Of a DNA stretch of 64,000 nt, positions 56,863 to 64,000 are shown piece after piece (within the stretch, counting starts at the first letter, position 1; each line of letters opens with the position of its first letter). Source of the DNA: Rhodanobacter sp. DHG33. GTDB taxonomy: Bacteria > Pseudomonadota > Gammaproteobacteria > Xanthomonadales > Rhodanobacteraceae. The position numbers and the translations under genes were made by a program. The stretch is taken from assembly GCF_014843005.1 (NCBI RefSeq), contig NZ_JACYXM010000005.1:186001-250000 (forward strand), in the 5' to 3' direction. The notes beneath the pieces are model-generated. The model ran no database searches and was not told where the DNA came from. It saw only the letters and a list, made by a program, of their open reading frames with translations.

Positions 56863-58881
56863 ATGCTTCGTACCCGTCACCTGGTCGGCGCCATCGCCAC
56901 CGCCCTGCTGTTCAGCACCGCCGCCAGCGCCACCGATTTCAGCAAGGTCATCGTGTTCGGCGACAGCCTGAGCGATGCCGGCAACATCTCGCTGGCGAGC
57001 AACCCGGCTATCCAACCGCCGCTGGAATTCACCACCAACCCGGGCCACGTGGCCGTGCAGGATCTCGCCGGTAGCCTGGGCTACACCCTGGGGCCGTCGC
57101 TCGCAGGCGGCACCGATTACGCCTGGGGCGGCGCCGGCGTGCTGACCAACTCGCCCGGCACGCCGTCCGCGGTGCCGACGATCACCGACCAGGTGGACGC
57201 CTATCTCGCTGCAGGCAGCGTCGACTCGCATGCCCTGTATTCGATGTGGGGCGGCGCGAACGATATCTTCTACGCCGCTACCTCGGCCGGCGCCGCAGCC
57301 ACGGCGCAGCAGCTGATCCAGCAGAACGTGGCCGCGCAGATCGCCCAGCTGCAGCTCGCCGGCTACACCGCCGCGCAGATCCAGGCGCTGACGCCCACCA
57401 TCACCCAGCAGGTGACCGCCGCGGTGACCCAGCAGGTGCAGGCCGCCGCCGGCGTCTCCACGCTGATGACCGCCGACCAGGCCCAGGCCTCGATCGTCGC
57501 GGCCGCCCAGCAGGAAGTGAAGCTGATCGGCGCACTGCAGTCCGCCGGCGTCAAGAACATCCTGGTGTTCAACCTGCCCAATATCGGCCTGACGCCCGAC
57601 GGCACCGGGCAAGGCGCTACGGCTGCCGGGCAGCTGACCGATCTCAGCGTGATCTTCAACGGCACGCTCAACACCGGTCTGGGTCAGATGGGCAAGGGCA
57701 TCATCCCGGTCAACACCTATGCATTGATCAACGAGGTGATCGCCAACCCGTCGCTCTACGGTTTCAGCAACGTCACCACGCCGGCCTGCGGTGCCGGCTC
57801 CAGTTCGGTGCAGTGCGGTCCGCAAGGCTCTGGCCTGCCTTACACCTACGCTGCAGGCGCTGACCAGAGCTATCTGTTCGCCGATGGCGTCCACCCCACC
57901 ACGGCGGCGCACGCCATGCTGGCCCAGGTGGTGCTGTCCGAACTCAACGCGCCTGGCCAGATTTCGCTGCTCGGCGAGACCGCATTGGCCAGCACCACCG
58001 CGCAGACCAGCGCGATCCGCAACGAAATGCTGGCCGACAGCAACGGCGGCGCCACCCGCGCCTTCGTCAACGTGAACTATGCGCACCAGAGCTACGACGC
58101 GCAGAGCAACTCGCCGAAGACCACCAGCAACGACGTCAACCTCACCCTGGGCGCCGACGCGCACATCAACGACAACCTCTCGGCCGGCATCGCGCTGGGC
58201 GTGGGCCAGAGCAACGCCAGCTTCGCTGGCGGCGGCGGCTACCAGCTGCAGGACATCAGCGGCCTGGGCTACCTCACCTACCACCAGGGCGGCGGCTACG
58301 TGGGCGGCTACCTGAACTTCGGCCAGTCCAACTTCAGCGACATCGACCGTCGCATCCAGATCGGCGCCGATTCGCGTGGCGAAACCGGCAAGGCCGACGG
58401 CTCGCACCTGGGCGGCGGCCTCACCGGCGGCTGGTGGTTCGATTTCGGCACCCTGCGCACCGGCCCGTACGCCAACCTCGAGTGGGCGACGATCAAGATC
58501 AACGGCTACAGCGAAGACGGCAGCGACAGCACCGCCATGTGGTTCGGCCGCCAGCAGCGCAATGCGCTGATCGGCACGCTGGGCTGGCGCGTGCAGGGCA
58601 ACTGGCAGGCCGGCAACACCGTGCTGACGCCCTACGCGGACATCGGCTGGAACAACGACAGCAAGGCGGATACGCGCGACATCACCGCCGGCCTCAACAC
58701 CATGAACGGCAGCTTCGCGCTCGCGGGCTTCACGCCCGACAAGAACTGGGGTTCCGTCGACCTGGGCCTATCCGCGCAGTTCAACCAGCGGCTCAGCGGC
58801 TGGGTCAGCTACAACGGCCACTTCAGCGACAACAGCCAGACGTACAACAGCGTCAACCTGGGCCTGAAGTACGCCTTCTGA
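56863..58881 (+). CDS. GDSL esterase autotransporter (EstA-like)
   Basis: 672-residue surface esterase with signal peptide (ATALLFSTAASA), an SGNH/GDSL passenger and a C-terminal autotransporter barrel. Catalytic features are Ser35 in FGDSLSDAG, the GGANDIF block (Asn133) and Asp341/His344 in ADGVHPTTAAHA. The barrel (about 390-672) has alternating strands ending NLGLKYAF. Residues about 142-215 are an unusual Ala/Gln-rich helical insert before the VFNLPNIGLTP block. ATG 56863 follows GGGGAG seven bases upstream. It likely hydrolyses lipids or acyl esters at the cell surface; such enzymes affect rhamnolipid, motility and biofilm in Pseudomonas. Confidence 0.93.
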   Translation: MLRTRHLVGAIATALLFSTAASATDFSKVIVFGDSLSDAGNISLASNPAIQPPLEFTTNPGHVAVQDLAGSLGYTLGPSLAGGTDYAWGGAGVLTNSPGTPSAVPTITDQVDAYLAAGSVDSHALYSMWGGANDIFYAATSAGAAATAQQLIQQNVAAQIAQLQLAGYTAAQIQALTPTITQQVTAAVTQQVQAAAGVSTLMTADQAQASIVAAAQQEVKLIGALQSAGVKNILVFNLPNIGLTPDGTGQGATAAGQLTDLSVIFNGTLNTGLGQMGKGIIPVNTYALINEVIANPSLYGFSNVTTPACGAGSSSVQCGPQGSGLPYTYAAGADQSYLFADGVHPTTAAHAMLAQVVLSELNAPGQISLLGETALASTTAQTSAIRNEMLADSNGGATRAFVNVNYAHQSYDAQSNSPKTTSNDVNLTLGADAHINDNLSAGIALGVGQSNASFAGGGGYQLQDISGLGYLTYHQGGGYVGGYLNFGQSNFSDIDRRIQIGADSRGETGKADGSHLGGGLTGGWWFDFGTLRTGPYANLEWATIKINGYSEDGSDSTAMWFGRQQRNALIGTLGWRVQGNWQAGNTVLTPYADIGWNNDSKADTRDITAGLNTMNGSFALAGFTPDKNWGSVDLGLSAQFNQRLSGWVSYNGHFSDNSQTYNSVNLGLKYAF

Positions 58882-58968
58882 TCGCTGCGGCCGGATCTTT
58901 CGGCCCGCTGGAAAGAACGGCCAGGGATGGCCGCCTTTTCCGACTCTGCCACCAGAGTCGGCTGCAAT

Positions 58969-59001
58969 AAAAAAGCCGTCCGCAATGCGGACGGCTTTTT
59001 C
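58969..59001. terminator. Bidirectional intrinsic terminator
   Basis: aaaaagccgtccgc and gcggacggcttttt form a perfect stem over AAT; U-runs occur on both strands. It separates the convergent esterase and YbaY-like genes. A smaller hairpin, cgactctg/cagagtcg (58941-58960), lies just before. Confidence 0.9.
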
Positions 59002-59025
59002 GTATGCCAGCCTTGTCGAGGCGGC

Positions 59026-59880
59026 TTACTTCTTCTTGTTGCCGCCGGCAAGGCTGAAGATGGACAGCGACTGCTGGCGCAGGCTGTTGGCGGCATCGGA
59101 GCTCAGATCGCCGGCCTTGTCGCCGTTCTGCTGCTCATGCAGCACCAGCATGCCGTTCTCGGTCCAGCTTGCGCGCTCGGTCGAGCTGGGCGCGGCATCC
59201 TTGTTGGCCTTCTCCTGCTGCACGGCCACCCACGGCGAACCGTTCTTGTAGGCGTAGTCGGTGCTGGTGAAGCCCTTGTCGCCACGATCCACCAGCTCGC
59301 GGATCACCTTGACCTCGCCGTCCTGGCGGAACACCTGCCAGCCGCGCGAAGCATTGTCTTCGAGCTTGGTGCCGGAGGAGACCTTCATGCCGCCGATGCG
59401 CGCGATCAGCGCGTTGAAGTCGGCCAGGTCCTTCTCGGCCGGTGTCTGCTCGGCCACCAGTTCGATCGAAGCCTGATCCTTGTTGCCCTGGGTGATCACC
59501 GGCGCCTGGATCGGCATGGCGTAATGACGCGCACCGTCCGTGAGGGTGACCTGCACGACGTACATGTCAGCCGACTTGATCTCGGCCGGCTTGAAATCCA
59601 GTTGGAACGAGTAAGGGAAGGTGGCACCCGAGGCCACGGTCTTGGTGGCCACCGGCGCCGAACCGGCCGCGGAGGGAGACACGTCGACCAGGTTGATCAC
59701 CAATTGCGCGTTGGGCGACGGCTGGGTGGTGCCGCGCACCGAGATCGTGCCGGTTACCGCGCTGGCCGTGACGGCAGCTGTCGAACTGGCGCCGGCGGCA
59801 CCTTCATCCGTCTGCGACGGCGTGGACGAGCCACAGCCAGCCAAGGCCAGTACGGCCATCGACAAAACCAACTTGCGCAT
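59026..59880 (-). CDS. YbaY-like lipoprotein
   Basis: 284-residue lipoprotein. Signal peptide with the lipobox LAGC (Cys16). Residues about 40-140 match the YbaY family (SAVTGTISVRGTTQPSPNAQLVINLVD), a beta-rich domain related to type III secretion pilotins. The C-terminal extension (about 145-284), with WQVFRQDGEVKV and LVLHEQQNGD, is not part of the usual short YbaY and was not recognised. The ATG at 59878-59880 follows an ACGAGG-like site. The envelope role is unknown. Confidence 0.85.
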   Translation of the reverse strand: MRKLVLSMAVLALAGCGSSTPSQTDEGAAGASSTAAVTASAVTGTISVRGTTQPSPNAQLVINLVDVSPSAAGSAPVATKTVASGATFPYSFQLDFKPAEIKSADMYVVQVTLTDGARHYAMPIQAPVITQGNKDQASIELVAEQTPAEKDLADFNALIARIGGMKVSSGTKLEDNASRGWQVFRQDGEVKVIRELVDRGDKGFTSTDYAYKNGSPWVAVQQEKANKDAAPSSTERASWTENGMLVLHEQQNGDKAGDLSSDAANSLRQQSLSIFSLAGGNKKK

Positions 59881-60258
59881 AGGTAAGCCTCGTTACTAGG
59901 GGGTTCAAACACGGAAACCGGCAGCGGCGGGGCCGTGGTTTCGTCGCGGGGGAAACTTTGAGGATAGCCCAAAAGTGCAACAGCAGGAAATTCAAGCGGC
60001 GGCGTCACAAAATTTGCGTGAACGCATGCGAAACAGCCGCCTTTTCAAGTCAACCGAAACTTCTTGGCGACGTTTACCCTGCCTTAAGCAAGATTTCATC
60101 CGTCCAGACCGGGAATTTGGCAGGCGTTGCACCGCAACAACCGGCGAAATTCCGTAAGAAAGCGACACGAAAGCAGCCAGTTCGATACTGCTACCGCGCC
60201 GCCATCTTGTGTTCCCGGCCCGCAGACGCGCGATTTTGCGACAACTCTAACAGCCCTG

Positions 60259-60269
60259 TTGACGGTCAA
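60259..60269. promoter_or_regulatory. Palindromic ttgac-g-gtcaa next to regulator start
   Basis: The 11-base palindrome ends five bases before the ATG of the XRE-type regulator, where a ribosome-binding site would be, and the gene has no Shine-Dalgarno. A plausible autoregulatory site, weakly supported. The rest of the 394-base gap (59881-60274) is AT-richer than its surroundings and holds no recognisable gene. Confidence 0.3.
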
Positions 60270-60274
60270 TCGCC

Positions 60275-60841
60275 ATGAGCACGCAAAAACTCCCCCACGA
60301 CCCGCTCCAGTCGACCTTTGCCGATCGCATCAAATTACTGATCCAGCGCGTGGGAAGCGCCACCGAAATCGCGCGAATGTGCGGTTTTTCCGAAGGCGTG
60401 GTGCGCAGTTGGCGCGATGGCCATACCGATCCGTCGCGAGCACGCTGCGTCACCCTGGCACGCACGCTGGGCATCTCGCTGGTCTGGCTGGTGGCTGGCG
60501 AGGGCGCCCTGCAGGTCGACCCGTCCACCGCGGGCAATGACGATTCGCAGTACAGCTCCGAAACCATCTCGCACCGGCCACGCCGCATTGGCCATGCCCA
60601 GGCGGGCAGCTTGGATGCTTCGGTGGATCCGAACCGGCTGAATACCGCCATGCAGATCCTGCAGTCGGAACTGGAGCTGGCGAACAGCCAGATGACGCTG
60701 GCCGAAAATACCGACATGCTCAGCCATCTCTACGAGATCCTGGGTTCCGACGGTGCCAGCGTCAACGCCACCGCCATGCTGAAGTTCAACCGCCAGCTGT
60801 CCGAGCGCATCCGCCGCGGCAAGACACACGAAGTCGCCTGA
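60275..60841 (+). CDS. XRE/Cro-CI-type helix-turn-helix transcriptional regulator
   Basis: 188-residue regulator. Residues about 15-75 form an XRE/CI-like domain (FADRIKLLIQRVGSATEIARMCGFSEGVVRSWRDGHTDPSR then LARTLGISLVWLVAGEG), resembling phage-repressor-type helix-turn-helix proteins. The C-terminal half (about 110-188) is helical, with QSELELANSQMTLAENTDMLSHLYEIL, and carries no peptidase (LexA/CI-like) motif. Targets unknown. It may regulate the convergent-side envelope genes or act as a housekeeping regulator. Transcript ends at a strong terminator. Confidence 0.88.
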   Translation: MSTQKLPHDPLQSTFADRIKLLIQRVGSATEIARMCGFSEGVVRSWRDGHTDPSRARCVTLARTLGISLVWLVAGEGALQVDPSTAGNDDSQYSSETISHRPRRIGHAQAGSLDASVDPNRLNTAMQILQSELELANSQMTLAENTDMLSHLYEILGSDGASVNATAMLKFNRQLSERIRRGKTHEVA

Positions 60842-60865
60842 ACCCGCTCGACCCACGATCCAGAC

Positions 60866-60898
60866 AAAACGCGGCGCTCCGAAAAGGCGCCGCGTTTT
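60866..60898. terminator. Intrinsic terminator after XRE regulator gene
   Basis: aaaacgcggcgc (60866-60877) and gcgccgcgtttt (60887-60898) form a perfect 12-bp stem. Both strands have terminal U-runs, so it probably also ends the glyS transcript. Confidence 0.88.
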
Positions 60899-60931
60899 GT
60901 TTGAGAAGCACAGCCATAGGTGACCGTCCGT

Positions 60932-60979
60932 TTGATTCCCTCGGTCCGGAATGACCGTGGGAATCAACCGTGGGAATCA
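60932..60979. repeat. Inverted repeat overlapping a 13-bp tandem repeat at glyS 3' end
   Basis: ttgattccctcggtc (60932-60946) is complementary to gaccgtgggaatcaa (60953-60967) with one mismatch. The segment accgtgggaatca is then repeated directly (60954-60966 and 60967-60979), the second copy overlapping the glyS stop. This is probably a duplicated hairpin arm, possibly REP-like. Confidence 0.6.
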
Positions 60980-63130
60980 CTCGCGCAGCAATGCAATATC
61001 GGCCACCGCGCCGAAGGCCGACTTGAGCCGTCCGAGCAGGGCGAGGCGATTGCGGCGCACCGCCGGGTTCTCGGCATTCACCAGCACCTGTTCGAAAAAG
61101 GCATCGACCGGCGCCTGCAACTGCGCGAGTCGCTTCAGCACACGGGTGTAATCGCCCTGCTGCAGCGGATCCGCGGTGTCCTTGCCGGCCGCGGCCAGCG
61201 CTTCGGCCAGCGCGCGTTCGGCATCGCTTTCGAAATGCGCTGCATCGACTTCATGGGCCAGTGCCTGCTCGCCACCTTCCTCGGCCTGCTTGCGCAGGAT
61301 GTTGGCCACGCGCTTGTTCGCGGCGGCAAGACTGGCCGCCTCCGGCAAGCGGGCAAACTCGACCACGGCATGCAGGCGGCGGCCGAAATCGGGCAGCGTC
61401 TCTGGTTGCACCGCGAGCACGGCCTCGTAGGCTTCGGCCGGGCAGCCCTGTTCTGCGTAATATCCGCGCAGGCGATCCAGCACGAAATCGACCAGCTCCG
61501 TCACCAGCGCGGCGCGGCGCTGGCCGACATCGATCGCGGGTACCTTGCCGTCCTTGCCGGGTTTCACGCCAGCCGCGAAAGCGGCTTCGGGCAGCAACTC
61601 GAGCGCCTCGGCAAACGTGGCGCGAAGATCGAGTTCGAGCCTGCCTTCGATCAAGGTACGCGCAAGGCCAAGCCCGGCGCGACGCAGCGCGAACGGATCC
61701 TTGTTGCCGCTGGGCTTCATGCCCACGGCGAAGATGCCGGCGAGGGTGTCCAGGCGTTCGGCCACCGCCAGTACCTGGCCCACCTTGTCCGCGGCGATGC
61801 CATCGCGCGCGAAACGCGGCTGGTAGTAGCTGTCCAGCGCCACCGCCACTTCGGCCGCCTCGCCGTCATGGGCGGCGTAATAACGGCCCATCACGCCCTG
61901 CAGTTCGGGAAACTCGCCAACCATGCGGGTGAGCAGATCGCACTTGGCCAGGCTCGCCGCGCGGGTAGCGGCACCGGCATCGACGCCGACTCGACCAGCG
62001 ATCACGCGAGCCAGCTCGGCCACGCGCACGCTCTTGTCCCACAGGCTGCCCAGCGCCTGCTGGTAGGTGACGTTCTTGAGCTGTTCCTGGTAGCTGGCCA
62101 GCGGCGTCTTCAGGTCTTCGTCCCAGAAGAACTTCGCGTCGGCGAAGCGCGGACGGATCACACGCTCGTAGCCCTTGCGGATCTCGGTAGGCTGCTTCGA
62201 CTCGATGTTGGCGAGGCCGATGAAATGTTCGGTGAGTTTGCCGTCGGTGTCGAACACCGGCACGAATTTCTGGTTGGTCTCCATCGTGGTGACCAGCGCT
62301 TCCTGCGGCACGGCGAGGAAGCCGCGCTCGAAGCCGCATGCGATCGCCACCGGCCACTCGGTGAGGTTGCTGATCTCGTCGAGCAAGGCCTCGTCGAGAC
62401 GCGGCACTCCACCGGTTTCCTTCGCCGCGCGCGCCACCTCGTCGCGCACGCGCTGGCGGCGCTCGGCCGGATCGGCCAACACCTTGGCGCTGCGCATCGC
62501 ATCGAGCCAGCCGTCCGCATCGGCCACGTGCACCGGCTGCGGATGCATGAAACGATGACCACGCGACTGGCGGCCACTCTTCAGGCCCAGCACCTCGCCA
62601 TCGACGATGTCCGCGCCGTGCAGCATCACCAGCCAGTGTGCGGGACGCACGAAGGCGTAATCGTGATCGGCCCAGCGCATCGGGCGCGGGATCGGCAGGC
62701 TCTTGAACGCTTCGTCCACGATCTCCGCCAACAACGCAGCCAGCGGCTGACCCGGCTTCACCGCTCGGAACACGAACCATGCGCCCTTGTCGGTCTCGAG
62801 CTTTTCCAGCTGCCCCACGGTCACGCCGCAGGACTGCGCGAAACCCGTGAGCGCCTTCGAAGGCTGGCCCTGCGCATCCAACGCGGCATTGACCGCCGGG
62901 CCGCGGCGTTCGACCGATTGTTCCGGCTGCATCGCGGCGACGCGCGGAACATGGACGGCCAGGCGACGCGGCGAGCAATACGCCTTCGCCTCGCCCAACG
63001 ACGCTTCGATACCGCGCTTGGCCAGCCCGTCGCAGATGCCGCGCGCGAACGCGGCGGACAATTCGTCCAGCGCCTTCGGCGGCAGTTCCTCGGTGCCCAG
63101 TTCGATCAGCAGCGACTTGGCAGCACTCAT
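60977..63130 (-). CDS. glyS: Glycine--tRNA ligase beta subunit
   Basis: 717-residue beta subunit of the alpha2beta2 bacterial GlyRS. Begins [24 protein letters not shown], the family start. Further signatures are FQ-less [25 protein letters not shown], the HD-like [27 protein letters not shown], and [13 protein letters not shown]-like segments toward the C-terminal anticodon-binding region. Its ATG overlaps the glyQ stop (ATGA), so the subunits are coupled. The 3' end overlaps a tandem repeat. Confidence 0.98.
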   Translation of the reverse strand: MSAAKSLLIELGTEELPPKALDELSAAFARGICDGLAKRGIEASLGEAKAYCSPRRLAVHVPRVAAMQPEQSVERRGPAVNAALDAQGQPSKALTGFAQSCGVTVGQLEKLETDKGAWFVFRAVKPGQPLAALLAEIVDEAFKSLPIPRPMRWADHDYAFVRPAHWLVMLHGADIVDGEVLGLKSGRQSRGHRFMHPQPVHVADADGWLDAMRSAKVLADPAERRQRVRDEVARAAKETGGVPRLDEALLDEISNLTEWPVAIACGFERGFLAVPQEALVTTMETNQKFVPVFDTDGKLTEHFIGLANIESKQPTEIRKGYERVIRPRFADAKFFWDEDLKTPLASYQEQLKNVTYQQALGSLWDKSVRVAELARVIAGRVGVDAGAATRAASLAKCDLLTRMVGEFPELQGVMGRYYAAHDGEAAEVAVALDSYYQPRFARDGIAADKVGQVLAVAERLDTLAGIFAVGMKPSGNKDPFALRRAGLGLARTLIEGRLELDLRATFAEALELLPEAAFAAGVKPGKDGKVPAIDVGQRRAALVTELVDFVLDRLRGYYAEQGCPAEAYEAVLAVQPETLPDFGRRLHAVVEFARLPEAASLAAANKRVANILRKQAEEGGEQALAHEVDAAHFESDAERALAEALAAAGKDTADPLQQGDYTRVLKRLAQLQAPVDAFFEQVLVNAENPAVRRNRLALLGRLKSAFGAVADIALLRE

Positions 63131-64000
63131 GCAGCCAGCTCCTTTGCATTCTTCTTCAGTCCCGGGAAGCCGAGTTTCTCGCGCTGCGCCACGTAGGTTT
63201 CGGCCACGCTACGCGCCAGGGTGCGCACGCGCAGGATGTAACGCTGGCGCTCGGTGACGCTGATCGCGCGGCGCGCATCGAGCAGGTTGAAGGTATGGCT
63301 GGCCTTCATCACCTGCTCGTAGGCCGGCAACGGCAGGTTGGCGGCGATCAGCTGGTTGGCGGTGGCCTCGCACACGTCGAACCAGCGGAACAGTTCCGGC
63401 ACGTTCGCATGCTCGAAGTTGTAGGTGCTCTGCTCCACCTCGTTCTGATGGAACACGTCGCCGTAGGTGACCTTGCCGTGCGGACCTTCGGTCCACACCA
63501 GGTCGTACACGTTGTCCACGTTCTGCAGGTACATCGCCAGGCGCTCGAGGCCGTAGGTGATCTCGCCGGTGACGGGGCGGCATTCCAGTCCGCCGGCCTG
63601 CTGGAAATAGGTGAACTGGGTGACTTCCATGCCGTTGAGCCAGACTTCCCAGCCCAGGCCCCAGGCACCCAACGTGGGCGATTCCCAGTTGTCCTCGACG
63701 AAACGCAGGTCGTGCACCAGCGGATCGAGGCCGAGCTCCTTCAGCGAACCGATGTACAGCTCGAGGATGTTCTCCGGGTTCGGCTTCATCACCACCTGGT
63801 ACTGGTAGTAGTGCTGCAGACGGTTCGGATTCTCGCCGTAACGGCCATCGGTGGGGCGGCGCGAAGGCTGCACGTAGGCTGCCGACCACGGCTCCGGACC
63901 AAGCGAACGCAGGAACGTGGCGGGGTGAAAGGTGCCGGCGCCGACTTCGGTGTCGAGTGGCTGCAGCAAGACGCAACCCTGCGCCGCCCAGTAGCGGTTG
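63127..64000 (-). CDS. glyQ: Glycine--tRNA ligase alpha subunit (5' end outside window)
   Basis: Alpha subunit that carries the catalytic aminoacylation core of the alpha2beta2 enzyme. Visible are [62 protein letters not shown] and [17 protein letters not shown], all near-invariant in GlyQ. The codons at the window end still read [10 protein letters not shown], the normal N-terminal part, so the start is beyond 64000 and the gene is partial. It lies upstream of and coupled to glyS. Confidence 0.97.
   Translation of the reverse strand, partial: NRYWAAQGCVLLQPLDTEVGAGTFHPATFLRSLGPEPWSAAYVQPSRRPTDGRYGENPNRLQHYYQYQVVMKPNPENILELYIGSLKELGLDPLVHDLRFVEDNWESPTLGAWGLGWEVWLNGMEVTQFTYFQQAGGLECRPVTGEITYGLERLAMYLQNVDNVYDLVWTEGPHGKVTYGDVFHQNEVEQSTYNFEHANVPELFRWFDVCEATANQLIAANLPLPAYEQVMKASHTFNLLDARRAISVTERQRYILRVRTLARSVAETYVAQREKLGFPGLKKNAKELAA

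Overview
The window is about 67% GC, densely coded, and carries gammaproteobacterial housekeeping genes: ubiE, rdgC, ttcA, mnmG, tex, pepN and split glyQ/glyS. It also has families typical of Xanthomonadales: a DUF3348/DUF802/OmpA/DUF2894 operon, an XgtA-type GH13 alpha-glucosidase, a MalA-like TonB-dependent receptor and a GDSL autotransporter esterase. The best guess is a chromosome of the Rhodanobacteraceae (Dyella, Rhodanobacter, Frateuria, Luteibacter). No insertion sequence, prophage, CRISPR array, rRNA or tRNA was recognised. Both end genes, ubiE and glyQ, are cut by the window edges. Layout: 1-8655 holds ubiE, a small membrane protein, a three-gene minus-strand operon (EamA exporter, PhzF-like isomerase, glutathione transferase) divergent from an Lrp/AsnC regulator, a secreted AcpA-like phosphatase, a secreted FAD oxidoreductase and a prolyl aminopeptidase. 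8731-13142 is a tightly overlapping four-gene operon built around a MotA/ZorA-like protein with a very long coiled coil and a MotB/ZorB-like OmpA protein. This is the most interesting system in the window. 13291-25021 is mostly peptidases, a lipase-like hydrolase, RdgC, an aromatic aminotransferase, TtcA and an RhtA-like exporter. 25145-42980 is an alpha-glucan (starch/maltodextrin) utilisation locus: cytoplasmic XgtA-like glucosidase, TonB receptor, two secreted GH13 enzymes, a GH31 glucosidase, a six-hairpin glycosidase-like protein and a LacI-family regulator. A PAS/GAF/GGDEF/EAL protein lies just before the regulator. The implied scheme is extracellular or periplasmic cleavage of alpha-glucans, TonB-powered import of maltodextrins, final hydrolysis by GH31, GH13 and XgtA, and LacI control through a 15-bp motif present twice in the receptor/XgtA intergenic region. 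No inner-membrane sugar transporter is present. 43265-50950 carries tag, another EamA exporter, a sterol-desaturase family hydroxylase, a serine/threonine dehydratase, an aldose epimerase and pepN. 50951-51552 has no convincing gene but contains two intrinsic terminators pointing at each other. Each is preceded by a long closing stem, which suggests two convergent small RNAs. 51553-64000 holds mnmG, an RDD membrane protein, tex, the autotransporter esterase, a YbaY-like lipoprotein, an XRE-type regulator and glyQS.
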